Shown here piece after piece: positions 31,037 to 39,016 of a DNA stretch of 39,023 nucleotides (within the stretch, counting starts at the first letter, position 1; each line of letters starts with the position of its first letter). The notes below the pieces were generated by a model. That model was not told the DNA's origin. It ran no database searches and saw nothing but the letters and a program-made list of their open reading frames with translations. This DNA comes from Rhodobacter sp. SGA-6-6 (GTDB lineage Bacteria > Pseudomonadota > Alphaproteobacteria > Rhodobacterales > Rhodobacteraceae), in the NCBI RefSeq assembly GCF_011043545.1, contig NZ_JAAKGP010000019.1:1-39023 (forward strand), given 5' to 3'. Made by a program: the position numbers and the translations under genes.

Positions 31037-32839
31037 ATGGCGTCAGCCGGAGAAGAGGTCCGCGCCGATCTGCGCGAGGGCGACGGGGTGCTGCTGGTCA
31101 CGCTGGACCGGCCGCCCGGCAATGCGCTGACCGCGGCCGTCCGCGCCCGGCTGATGGAGCTTGTCGCCGAGGCCCCGGCGCGCGGCGCGCGGGCGGTGGT
31201 GATCTGCGGCGCGGGGCGCAATTTCTCGGCGGCGACTTCGGTGGATGCGGGGGCCGGCGCGCCCTCGCTCTCCGACCTGTGCCGGTCGGTGGAGGAGGCG
31301 CCGCTGCCGGTGGTGGCGGCGCTGAAGGGCGCGGTGATCGGCCCGGGGGCGGAACTGGCGCTGGCCGCCCATGCCCGCGTCGCCCTTGCCGATGCCCGCA
31401 TCGCCTTTCCCGAGGTCGGTCTGGGGCTGGTCCCCGGCGGCGGCTCCACCCAGCGGCTGCCGCGGCTGGTCGGGGCGGAGGAGGCGCTGCGGATGCTGTT
31501 GCAGGCCCGGCCGCTGACCGGGGCCGAGGCGCTGGCCGCCGGGCTGGTCGATGTCCTGGCCGAGGGCGACCTGGTCGAGGCCGCGGTGGCGCAGGCGCTG
31601 GCGATGCCGGGCCCGCGCCCGGTGCGCGCCCGCACCGACGGGCTGGCCAACATCTCCGCCGCGCTGGCCGCCATCGCCGCTGCCCGGGCCGAGGCCGCCC
31701 GCGGCATCCTGCCGGCGCCGCCGCGCCTTGTCGATTGCGTCGAGGCGGCGCTGGTGCTGCCCTTCGACAACGGCCTGGCGCTGGAGGCGGTGACGCGCGA
31801 GGATCTGGAGGCCGGCGAGGAATCCCGGGGTCTGGTCGCCGCCGCGCTGGCCGAGCGGCGGGCGGCGGTGCTGCCGCCGGCGGTGGCAGCGGTGCGGCCG
31901 AAGGCGGTGGCGCGGCTGGGGCTGGCGGGCGGGGCGCCGCTGCTGGCGCCGCTGGCGGTGATGGCTCTGGGGCAGGGGATGCATGTCCTCTGGGCCGATC
32001 CGGAGGAGGCGCGACGCGAGGCCAGCCTGCAGTGGATCGCCGCCCGGCAGGAGGCGGAGCTGAAGGCGGGCCGGCTGACCGCGGCGCAGCGCGACGCCGA
32101 CCGGGCGCGGCTGACGGCCGGGGGCGATCCCTCGGCGCTGACCGGCTGCGATCTGGTGATCCATGGCGCGGCGGATGCCGTGCTGGCGCGGCTGGCGCGC
32201 GCCATGCCCACGGTGCCGCAGCTGGTGGCGGGCGGGGCCGAGGGGGCGATCGGCCTGATGCTGGCGCCCTCGGCCCGGCTGGCGGAACTGGCGCTGCCGC
32301 CGGGCGCCGCGCCGGCGCAGGCGGCGGTGGCGGTGCAGTTCCTGCGGCGGCTCGGCCTGACGCCGGTGCTGGAGGGCAAGATGCCGGTCGCCGGCCGCCG
32401 GGTGACGGCGGCAGGCCGGGCGGCGCTGGCGCGGCTGCTGGCCCTGGGGGTGCCGCGGCGGGTGCTGGCGGCGGCGCTGGACGGTTTCGGCCATGCCCTG
32501 CCCGAGCTGCCCGATCCGGCGGACCCCGCGCCGATGCGGGCCATGGCCGAGGAGGAGGTGCTGCACCGCTGGCTGGGCGCGATGGCGAACGAGGGGCTGC
32601 GGCTGCTGGACGCCCGGGTGGCGCTGCGGCCCTCGGACATCGACCTGGTGCTGGTGGCGGGCTTCGGCTTCCCGCGCTGGCGCGGCGGGCCGATGCACCA
32701 CGCCGGCCGCCGCGGCCTGATGGTGCTGCGCCGCGACCTGCGGCAATGGGCGGCCGAGGATGCCGCGCTGTGGTCGCCGCATCCGCTGCTCGACCGGATG
32801 ATCGCCGAAGGGCGGCGGCTGGAGGAGCTGGACGGGTAG
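31037..32839 (+). CDS. Enoyl-CoA hydratase fused to a degenerate 3-hydroxyacyl-CoA dehydrogenase
   Basis: This 600-residue protein has a FadB-type layout. The hydratase half (about 10-190) keeps both catalytic glutamates, Glu106 (GPGAELAL) and Glu126 (FPEVGLGLVPGGG), 20 residues apart as in FadB. The dehydrogenase half (about 290-600) is worn: the NAD-binding loop, normally GxGxxG, reads LGLAGGAPLLAPL, and the usual substrate-site asparagine and HFFxP motif are not seen. The C-terminal part retains GFGFPRWRGGPMHHA. It is shorter than typical FadB/FadJ (about 700). Hydratase activity is likely and dehydrogenase activity doubtful. AGGGGC precedes ATG 31037. Confidence 0.82.
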   Translation: MASAGEEVRADLREGDGVLLVTLDRPPGNALTAAVRARLMELVAEAPARGARAVVICGAGRNFSAATSVDAGAGAPSLSDLCRSVEEAPLPVVAALKGAVIGPGAELALAAHARVALADARIAFPEVGLGLVPGGGSTQRLPRLVGAEEALRMLLQARPLTGAEALAAGLVDVLAEGDLVEAAVAQALAMPGPRPVRARTDGLANISAALAAIAAARAEAARGILPAPPRLVDCVEAALVLPFDNGLALEAVTREDLEAGEESRGLVAAALAERRAAVLPPAVAAVRPKAVARLGLAGGAPLLAPLAVMALGQGMHVLWADPEEARREASLQWIAARQEAELKAGRLTAAQRDADRARLTAGGDPSALTGCDLVIHGAADAVLARLARAMPTVPQLVAGGAEGAIGLMLAPSARLAELALPPGAAPAQAAVAVQFLRRLGLTPVLEGKMPVAGRRVTAAGRAALARLLALGVPRRVLAAALDGFGHALPELPDPADPAPMRAMAEEEVLHRWLGAMANEGLRLLDARVALRPSDIDLVLVAGFGFPRWRGGPMHHAGRRGLMVLRRDLRQWAAEDAALWSPHPLLDRMIAEGRRLEELDG

Positions 32840-32868
32840 GGCCTGCCCGCCGCTCTGCCCGGCTTCCC

Positions 32869-33156
32869 TGGCGAAGGCGCGTGCCTTCGCCACAGCGAAC
32901 CATTTCAACCGGGACCGGCCGGGCCTCAATGGCCCGGCCAGCGCCCGCCCCGCCCTCGGCGGGCGCTTCTCGCCCGCCGGGTCGGGCGCTGGCCTCTCGG
33001 GTTTCAGGACTGCCGATGTTTCCGGGTGCAACCGCTGCGCACGGGCGGGGGCGAGGCAGTGCCTCGCCTGTTCCCGCCCGCGGATAGCGAAGGAATGGCG
33101 GGGTGAACCCCGCCCTACGATGCCGGGTCATCCCGTAGGGCGGGGTTCACCCCGCC
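32869..33156 (+). repeat. Large modular palindromic element, copy C
   Basis: The order is 1-2-3-4-5, as in copy B: module 1 32869-32892, module 3 32936-32994 (module 2 overlaps its left edge), module 4 33050-33068, module 5 33097-33156. Module 5 is a long hairpin whose arms carry GGCGGGGTGAACCCCGCCC and its complement. It fills 30 to 317 nt after the hydratase stop, between convergent genes. No gene is seen in 32840-33184. Confidence 0.9.
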
Positions 33157-33184
33157 ATTGCCACCGCCCCCCGGAACCGCCCGG

Positions 33185-33400
33185 TCAGCCCAGGAATATC
33201 CCCAGCACCACCAGCATCAGCCCGAGCGCCGAGATCGCCAGCGCGCCCATGTTGACGATCACCACCCGCTGCAGCTCGGACCGCATCGCCTCGTCGGCCA
33301 GGCCCGACCGGCGGGCCCTGAGCGCGCGCGCCACGCAATAGACCAGCCCGGCGATGCCGCAGAGCGACACCAGGGCCCCTGCCCAGACCAAGGCCTGCAT
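33185..33400 (-). CDS. Small two-helix membrane protein, unknown
   Basis: This 71-residue protein has helices at about 4-25 and 48-70 and a short basic loop (RALRARRSGLADEAMRSELQR). I recognise no family. The start ATG 33400 has AGGAT-like bases upstream, a weak ribosome binding site. It is a single leftward gene directly behind repeat copy C, diverging from gapR. Confidence 0.65.
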   Translation of the reverse strand: MQALVWAGALVSLCGIAGLVYCVARALRARRSGLADEAMRSELQRVVIVNMGALAISALGLMLVVLGIFLG

Positions 33401-33560
33401 CTTCGATCCTTCCCTGCGCTTCCCCGTCGTCGCTAGCCCGTCGCGGCCCGGCGCGCAAGCGGCAACTCGGGGTTGCAGGCCGCGACGGGACTTGAATACC
33501 CCCGCCGGGCCGGGCTATCACCCGGGTCTCCAGACCCCAGAGACCAGCCGGAAGGACGCC

Positions 33561-33815
33561 ATGGCCGACGCGAACGACCCCTACACTGTCACGGCGGACG
33601 AGCTGCGCCAGTTCATCGAGCGGTTCGAGCAGCTGGAGTCCGAGAAGAAGGACGTGGCCGAGCAGCAGAAGGAGCTGATGGCCGAAGCCAAGGGCCGCGG
33701 CTACGACACCAAAGTGATGCGCAAGGTCATCGCGCTGCGCAAGAGGAAGCCCGAGGAGATCGCCGAGGAAGAGGCGGTGCTGGAGATGTATAAAGCCGCG
33801 CTCGGGATGAACTAG
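33561..33815 (+). CDS. gapR: GapR family nucleoid-associated protein (DUF2312)
   Basis: This 84-residue protein matches the DUF2312/UPF0335 family. The N-terminal coiled coil is ELRQFIERFEQLESEKKDVAEQQKELMAEAKGRGYDTKVMRKVIALRKRKPEE and it ends EEEAVLEMYKAALG. In Caulobacter, GapR clamps overtwisted DNA and stimulates gyrase and topoisomerase IV ahead of replication and transcription. GGAAGGACGCC precedes ATG 33561. The last 4 nt overlap the end of the opposite LysR gene. Confidence 0.95.
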   Translation: MADANDPYTVTADELRQFIERFEQLESEKKDVAEQQKELMAEAKGRGYDTKVMRKVIALRKRKPEEIAEEEAVLEMYKAALGMN

Positions 33816-34702
33816 GCCGCCAGCGCCAGCCCGCCCTTGCGGTCGACCTCGGCCTCCACCTCGGCGATCAGGCCGTCCAGCGCCGGGCTCTTGGCCTTGC
33901 GGGAGCGGCGGATGACATAGGCCAGCGCCGGCGGCCGGGGCAGCCTTTCGCCGATCACCTCCATCTCCGGCCGCAGGTGGCGGTCGCTCAGCAGCGCCAC
34001 GCCGAGGCCGCCGGTCACCGCCGCGGCGATCCCCGCCGCGCTGGAGCATTCGAACACCGTCTCCAAGAGCGCGCCGCCGTCCTGGCCGATGTCCAGCGCC
34101 CACCGGCGATAGAAGCAGTCGTCGTCGAAGGAGAGGAAGGGGATCGGGCCGTCCGCGGGCAGGGCCAGGTCGGGCGATTTCACCCAATGCAGCCCCTCGC
34201 GGAACAGCACCGTGTCGGCGGGGCGGATCTCATGCGCGAAGACCTGCACGATGGCGGCGTCCAGCTCGCCCCGTTCCAGCATCGCGCGCAGGACCAGGCT
34301 CATGCGGACGCGGGTGCGCAGCGCGACCTGCGGGTGCAGGCGGCGGAAGCGGCCGAGGATGCGCGACAGGTCCGAGCAGGCGGTGTCCTCGGTCAGCCCC
34401 AGCAGGATGCGGCCGGCAAGGTCGGTCCGGGTCAGGCTGAGCAGGGCCTCGTCGTGCAGGCCGAGGATACGGCCGGCATAGTCCAGCAGTTCCTCGCCCT
34501 GCGCGGTGAAGACCGGCGCGCCGGGGCGGCGGCTCAGCAGCGCGCAGTCGAGGCTGGTCTCCAGCCGCCGGATCTTGTGGCTGACCGCGGATTGCGTCAG
34601 GCCGAGCGCCGCGGCCGCCCGGGTGATGCCGCCGTGCTGGCGGATCGCCCGCAGGGCGCGCAGCGCGTCGATGTCGAGGCGGCGGGAGGAAAGGTCGGCC
34701 AT
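33812..34702 (-). CDS. LysR family transcriptional regulator
   Basis: This 296-residue protein has an N-terminal winged HTH (about 9-66: DALRALRAIRQHGGITRAAAALGLTQSAVSHKIRRLE) and a C-terminal substrate-binding domain (about 93-280). ATG 34702 matches the family N-terminus, with GGAGGAAAGG upstream on that strand. It diverges from an EamA exporter gene, the usual layout for a LysR protein that controls its neighbour, and the gap holds TGTCAT repeats. The effector is unknown. It overlaps gapR by 4 nt tail to tail. Confidence 0.92.
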   Translation of the reverse strand: MADLSSRRLDIDALRALRAIRQHGGITRAAAALGLTQSAVSHKIRRLETSLDCALLSRRPGAPVFTAQGEELLDYAGRILGLHDEALLSLTRTDLAGRILLGLTEDTACSDLSRILGRFRRLHPQVALRTRVRMSLVLRAMLERGELDAAIVQVFAHEIRPADTVLFREGLHWVKSPDLALPADGPIPFLSFDDDCFYRRWALDIGQDGGALLETVFECSSAAGIAAAVTGGLGVALLSDRHLRPEMEVIGERLPRPPALAYVIRRSRKAKSPALDGLIAEVEAEVDRKGGLALAA

Positions 34703-34783
34703 GGCAGGGCTCCGGCTGGATCGGAGACAAGGATGACAGATGCGGAAGCGATGGACAAGGAAGGATCGGTCTTGCGGCCGTGA

Positions 34784-34810
34784 TGTCATCGCTTGATCGA
34801 AATTTGTCAT
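34784..34810. promoter_or_regulatory. Putative LysR operator (TGTCAT repeats)
   Basis: TGTCAT occurs at 34784-34789 and 34805-34810, 21 bp (two helical turns) apart, and its complement ATGACA at 34733-34738. All lie in the 163-nt gap between the divergent LysR and EamA genes. LysR proteins often bind paired sites there. Confidence 0.35.
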
Positions 34811-34865
34811 GTGCGGCAGGCGAGAGGATCGCCTATCCCGGCGGCAGCTCCTGCACGAGGTTCCG

Positions 34866-35762
34866 ATGACCGACCTTGCCTCTTCTGCCGCGCCGACCCG
34901 GCATCCGCTCCTGTGGCCGGCGATGGCCGCGCTGCTGGTGGTCGGCTGGAGTTCCGGCTTCGTCGGCATCCGCTATGCCAACGAGGAGGCCGGCATCGCC
35001 CTGCTGCTGTTCTGGCGCTGCCTGCTGTCCGGGCTGATCCTGCTGCCCTTCGCGCTGGTCTTCGGGCCGCGGCTGCGGTTGCGCGCGGTGCTGGGGCAGG
35101 CGGGGTTCGGGGTGATGGCGGTGTTCCTGTATCTCGGCGGCTTCGCGCTGGCGATCGGGCAGCGGGTGCCGACCGGGCTGGTGGCGCTGATCTCCGATCT
35201 CTTGCCGCTGGCCATCGCCGCGCTGTCGCAGCCGGTGCTGAGAGAGAGGCTGAGCGGACGGCAATGGCTGGGCACCGCTATCGCCGTGGCCGGGGTAGTG
35301 GTGGTCTCCTTCGACAGCCTGCGGCTGGGGGCGGCGCCTCTCTGGGCCTATGTGGTGACGGTCGGCTCGATGCTGGTCTTCGCCGCGGCCTCGGTGCTGC
35401 ACCGGCGCCAGCGCGGGGCGCATATGCCCCTTCACCAGAGTCTCTGCATCCATACCCTGACCGGCGCGCTGCTGTTCGGCCTCTGCGCCTGGACGGTGGA
35501 GGGCAGCCTGACGCCGCCGCTGACGCGGGACTTCGCCATCGGCATGGCCTGGCTGGTGCTGGTCGCCACCTTTGCCACCTATTCGGTCTACTACACCGCG
35601 CTGCGGCTGTTCCCGGCCGCCAAGGTCAGCGCGGCGATCTACCTCAGCCCGCCGGTCACCATGCTCTGGTCCTGGGCGCTGTTCTCCGAACCGCTGACCG
35701 CCGCCATGTTCGCCGGGCTGGCGGTGACGATGCTGGGCGTCTGGCTGACCTCGCGCGGGTGA
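34866..35762 (+). CDS. EamA/DMT family permease (exporter)
   Basis: This 298-residue membrane protein has ten predicted helices forming two EamA repeats (RhaT/YdcZ type). Examples are the first helix with VVGWSSGFVGIRYAN and the second repeat starting near WAYVVTVGSMLVFAAAS. Family members export amino acids and other metabolites. I chose ATG 34866; an in-frame ATG at 34809 would add 19 hydrophilic residues and overlap the putative operator. It diverges from the LysR gene and ends 4 nt from the stop of the convergent next gene. Confidence 0.9.
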   Translation: MTDLASSAAPTRHPLLWPAMAALLVVGWSSGFVGIRYANEEAGIALLLFWRCLLSGLILLPFALVFGPRLRLRAVLGQAGFGVMAVFLYLGGFALAIGQRVPTGLVALISDLLPLAIAALSQPVLRERLSGRQWLGTAIAVAGVVVVSFDSLRLGAAPLWAYVVTVGSMLVFAAASVLHRRQRGAHMPLHQSLCIHTLTGALLFGLCAWTVEGSLTPPLTRDFAIGMAWLVLVATFATYSVYYTALRLFPAAKVSAAIYLSPPVTMLWSWALFSEPLTAAMFAGLAVTMLGVWLTSRG

Positions 35763-35766
35763 ACCC

Positions 35767-36639
35767 TCACGCCGCCAGGAACTGCACCCCGGGCATCGCC
35801 TTGATCCGCTCGATGTCCTCGCGGTAAGTCGCGGTCATCGCCTCGACCATCCCGGGGGTCCAGCCGGGCATCTCGAACTGCATCTCCACCCGTTCGGGCA
35901 GGGCGAACTTGTCGAGGAAGGCCGAGACGATGCGGCGGCGCTGCGGCACGGTCTGCGGCGGATGGGTGGTGATGTAGTTGCGCATCCGGGCCAGGCCGTC
36001 GGGAGTCATGATCCCGGCCAGCAGCTCGTCGGTATCCTCCAGCACCGTGCCGGGGGCGTGGCCCGCCACCGCCTCCAGCACCTCGGGCCAGATCAGCGGG
36101 GTGTCCTCGTCGGCCCAGATCACCAGCGGCACGCCGGGGTTCTGGGCGACGATCTGGCCGATCACGTCCGACCAGCGCAGCGCCGTCGGGTCGGTGCCGT
36201 CGAGGAATTCCTCGTGGCTTTTCCCCTTCTGCTTCTCGTAGAGCGCGGGCAGGAAGGTGGCGGGGTTGCGGATCGCCAGGTGGAACTCGGCCTCGATGCC
36301 GGGGAAGATCTGGGTGAAGGCGCGGATGCGCTCGCCGGCGAAGGCGTAGATCGTGCCGCGCAGCACCCATTGCGGGAAGGACAGGAAGCTGTCCCAGCTG
36401 AGGATCAGCCGGTCGGCGGCGTCCTCGTCCATGATCTGCTCCAGCACCAGTGCCTGGGTCTCGATGGTGGCGGCGGCGCCCTTCAGCTGCACCGCGGTGT
36501 CGCGCAAGAGCTTGCGGTAGCGGGTGGGGGAGGGGACGAGGATGCCCTGTTCGGCCAGGGTGGCGCGGTTCTTCAGCAGGCAGCGCACGAGGCGCTCTTC
36601 ATCGGTGCAATGGGCGCCGAGGTGATAGACGATGCGCAT
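35767..36639 (-). CDS. Sulfotransferase-like conserved protein, function unknown
   Basis: This 290-residue soluble protein begins MRIVYHLGAHCTDEERLVRCLLKNR, which lines up with the sulfotransferase 5'-phosphosulfate loop (HxGxxKTGTTxL) but lacks the Lys-Thr-Gly-Thr residues. The middle part (RIRAFTQIFPGIEAEFHLAIRNPATFLPALYEKQ) resembles the 3'-phosphate-binding segment with a conserved Arg-Asn-Pro. PAPS-dependent activity is therefore doubtful. It could be a divergent nucleotide-binding or glycan-modifying protein. It is read alone, leftward; ATG 36639. Confidence 0.6.
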   Translation of the reverse strand: MRIVYHLGAHCTDEERLVRCLLKNRATLAEQGILVPSPTRYRKLLRDTAVQLKGAAATIETQALVLEQIMDEDAADRLILSWDSFLSFPQWVLRGTIYAFAGERIRAFTQIFPGIEAEFHLAIRNPATFLPALYEKQKGKSHEEFLDGTDPTALRWSDVIGQIVAQNPGVPLVIWADEDTPLIWPEVLEAVAGHAPGTVLEDTDELLAGIMTPDGLARMRNYITTHPPQTVPQRRRIVSAFLDKFALPERVEMQFEMPGWTPGMVEAMTATYREDIERIKAMPGVQFLAA

Positions 36640-36798
36640 GGATGGTTCGCTGCCCGGTCTTGTCCCGGCCCCGCGGCGGGGCCATTGCGCGCGACTATAT
36701 GGTGAGTTTGCGGGCAGATAAACCGGATTTCTGTTGCGGGCGGGAGGGGGTGATGCGCGCGGGTTGCGGTCTGCCAGGGAGGCTTGCCGTCCCCGTCT

Positions 36799-36995
36799 TG
36801 GCGGAGGCCGATGCCTCCGCCATAGCGCAACGTCTCCCCTTGTCCGGCCGGGACCAAAGGCCCGGCCAGCGCCCGCCCCGCCCCCGGCGGGCGCTTCTCG
36901 CCCGCCCGGTCGGGCGCTGGCCTCTCGGGGTCTTGGGCTGCAAGCGTTTCCGGGTGATATGCCGCGCACGGGCGGGGGCGAGGCAGTGCCTCGCC
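36799..36995 (+). repeat. Large modular palindromic element, copy D (no module 5)
   Basis: The order is 1-2-3-4. Module 1 36799-36822 has GGCGGAGGC/GCCTCCGCC where the other copies have GGCGAAGGC/GCCTTCGCC, a compensated pair change. Module 3 is 36864-36922 and module 4 36977-36995. Module 5 is missing. It lies in the divergent 440-nt gap 36640-37079 between the sulfotransferase-like and permease genes, which otherwise shows no gene. Confidence 0.88.
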
Positions 36996-37079
36996 TTCTC
37001 CCGCCCGCCTCCGGCCTTGAGCCAAGGAAAGCTCCTCCGGTTGCGGCGAATCCCGATCCGGCCTAGGGAAGGGGCCGAG

Positions 37080-38735
37080 ATGCCCGCGCACCCCCCATCC
37101 TCCGCCGCCCGCCGCCTGCCGCGGCCCGACCGCTGGACGCTCGGCGCCTGCGTCATCGCCGCGCTGGTGCTGGCGCCGGTCGCCTCGGTGCTCTGGATCG
37201 CCTTCCACCCGACCGAGAACATCTGGCCCCATCTCGCCGCCACCGTGCTGCCGCGCTACCTGAGGGCGACGCTGATCCTGATGGCCGGGGTGGCGGCGCT
37301 GACCGCGGCCATCGGCGCCGGGGCGGCCTGGCTGGTCTCGGTCTACGATTTCCCCGGCCGCCGGGCGCTGGCGCTGGCGCTGGCCTTCCCGCTGGCGATC
37401 CCGGCCTATGTCGGCGCCTATGCGCTGGTCGACGTGCTGGACTATGCCGGGCCGGTGCAATCCGCCCTGCGCGCCGCCTTCGGCTGGCAATCCGCCCGCG
37501 ACTACTGGTTCCCCGAGACCCGCTCGCTCTGGGCCGCGATCCTGGTGCTGTCGGCCGCGCTTTATCCTTACGTCTACATCCTTGCCCGCGCCGCCTTCGC
37601 CGAGCAGTCCGGCGCGATGTTCGAGGTGGCCCGCGCCCTCGGCCAAGGGCCGGGCGGCGTGTTCCGCCGGGTCGGCCTGCCGCTGGCCCGTCCCGCCATT
37701 GCCGCCGGCGTCGCGCTGGCGCTGATGGAGACGGTGGCGGACTACGGCACCGTGCATCATTTCGGGGTGCAGACCCTGACCACCGGCATCTTCACCACCT
37801 GGCTGGACGGCGGCAATGCCGGAGGGGCGGCGCAGATCGCCGGGGTGGTGCTGGCGCTGATCTTCCTTCTGGTGGCGCTGGAGCGGATTTCGCGCCGCGG
37901 CGCCCGCTTCCACGCGGCTGCCCGGGCGCAGAGGCCGGTGGAGCGGCAGCGGCTGCGCGGACCCTCTGCCGCGCTGGCCTTCGCCGCCTGCGCCGCGCCG
38001 GTATTGGCGGGCTTCGTGCTGCCGGTCGGCGTGATGCTGTGGCATTCGGCGCAGGCGCCCGACCAGTGGCTGGCGCCGGGGCTGATGAAGGCGCTGGCCA
38101 ATACGCTGACGGTGGCGGGGCTGGCCGCGCTGGCCACGGTGGCGGCAGCGGTGTTCCTGGTCTACGGCATCCGGCTGGCCGGGCGGGGGGCAGCCCGGGT
38201 GGTGCTGCCGCTGACGACGCTCGGTTACGCCACGCCGGGCGCGGTGCTGGCGGTGGGGCTGCTGTTCCCGCTGGCGGCGCTGGACCACCGGCTGGCCGAC
38301 GGGATCGAGGCGCTGACCGGCCACGATCCCGGGCTGCTGATCACCGGCACCGCCTTCGCGCTCGGCCTGGCCTATCTGGTGCGCTTCTTCGGCATCGCGC
38401 AAGGCGCGGTGGACAGCGCCTTCGGCCGCATCCCGCCCTCCTTGCCGATGGCGGCGCGGTCGCTGGGGCGGACGGCGGGCGGCGCGCTGACGGCGGTCTA
38501 CCTGCCGCTGATGCGCCGTTCGGTGCTGACGGCGCTGCTGGTGGTCTTCGTCGATTGCGTCAAGGAACTGCCGGCGACGCTGCTGCTGCGCCCGTTCAAC
38601 TACAACACCCTTGCCACCCGGGTGTTCGAGCTGGCCTCGCTGGAACGCCTGTCCGAGGCCGCCCCGGCCGCGCTTCTGGTGATGGCGGTGGGGCTGGCGG
38701 CGGTGGCGGTGGTGGCGAAGGGGCAGGGACGGTAA
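37080..38735 (+). CDS. Iron-type ABC transporter permease, fused double domain (FbpB/SfuB-like)
   Basis: This 551-residue protein contains two copies of the six-helix permease domain (about 15-290 and 310-550). EAA-like loops are FEVARALGQGPGGVFRRVGLPLARP in the first half and PMAARSLGRTAGGALTAVYLPLMRR in the second, as in ferric-iron (FbpB/SfuB/AfuB) transporters. ATG 37080 follows GGGAAGGGG. No binding-protein or ATPase gene lies beside it in the window, so partners must be encoded elsewhere. A 14-bp palindrome (GCCTTGCGCAAGGC, 38763-38776) follows the stop. Confidence 0.92.
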   Translation: MPAHPPSSAARRLPRPDRWTLGACVIAALVLAPVASVLWIAFHPTENIWPHLAATVLPRYLRATLILMAGVAALTAAIGAGAAWLVSVYDFPGRRALALALAFPLAIPAYVGAYALVDVLDYAGPVQSALRAAFGWQSARDYWFPETRSLWAAILVLSAALYPYVYILARAAFAEQSGAMFEVARALGQGPGGVFRRVGLPLARPAIAAGVALALMETVADYGTVHHFGVQTLTTGIFTTWLDGGNAGGAAQIAGVVLALIFLLVALERISRRGARFHAAARAQRPVERQRLRGPSAALAFAACAAPVLAGFVLPVGVMLWHSAQAPDQWLAPGLMKALANTLTVAGLAALATVAAAVFLVYGIRLAGRGAARVVLPLTTLGYATPGAVLAVGLLFPLAALDHRLADGIEALTGHDPGLLITGTAFALGLAYLVRFFGIAQGAVDSAFGRIPPSLPMAARSLGRTAGGALTAVYLPLMRRSVLTALLVVFVDCVKELPATLLLRPFNYNTLATRVFELASLERLSEAAPAALLVMAVGLAAVAVVAKGQGR

Positions 38736-38803
38736 GGGCCTCGGCTTCTCCCGCCCGCACAAGCCTTGCGCAAGGCCCCGCATCGGCGGTATGGAAGCGC
38801 CGT

Positions 38804-38859
38804 GCCCCTATAGCTCAGCTGGTAGAGCATCTGATTTGTAATCGGAGGGCCTTGGAGTC
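38804..38859 (+). pseudogene. Truncated tRNA-Thr(TGT) remnant
   Basis: The 5' part is a good tRNA: acceptor strand GCCCCTA, D-arm GCTC...GAGC, anticodon stem TCTGA/TCGGA around TTTGTAA (anticodon TGT), then a variable loop. After CTTGG the sequence continues AGTCAAAAAGC, lacking the TTCG of the T-loop, the 3' T-stem and the 3' acceptor strand. No matching GGGGC end is found before the next tRNA. It is read as a broken tRNA-Thr or the left half left by an integration event. Confidence 0.7.
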
Positions 38860-38941
38860 AAAAAGCGAATCGGATCATGCGCTTAGGGTCAGCGCGGTCC
38901 GACCGAGTACCGAATAGGCACCGGAATCGGTGTCCGCCAGG

Positions 38942-39016
38942 GCCGGCGTAGCACAGCGGTAGTGCAGCGGTTTTGTAAACCGAAGGTCGGGAGTTCGATC
39001 CTCTCCGCCGGCACCA
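38942..39016 (+). tRNA. tRNA-Thr (anticodon TGT)
   Basis: This 75-nt cloverleaf has acceptor GCCGGCG/CGCCGGC, D-arm GCAC/GTGC, anticodon loop TTTGTAA (anticodon TGT, reading ACA and wobble codons), T-arm GGGAG-TTCGATC-CTCTC, discriminator A and encoded CCA. One G-A mismatch is present at the top of the anticodon stem. It lies 82 nt after the truncated tRNA-Thr remnant. Confidence 0.95.

Noticed and set aside
25237-32640. Very long minus-strand frames opposite the symporter-kinase and hydratase genes
   Set aside because: Both are shadows of conserved plus-strand genes with Gly/Arg/Gln-rich, low-complexity translations; only the last 142 codons of the frame ending at 29788 form a real gene.
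12893-37007. The four large repeats considered as a CRISPR array or insertion sequences
   Set aside because: They are far apart, have no regular spacers, and encode no transposase or terminal target duplications that I can see.
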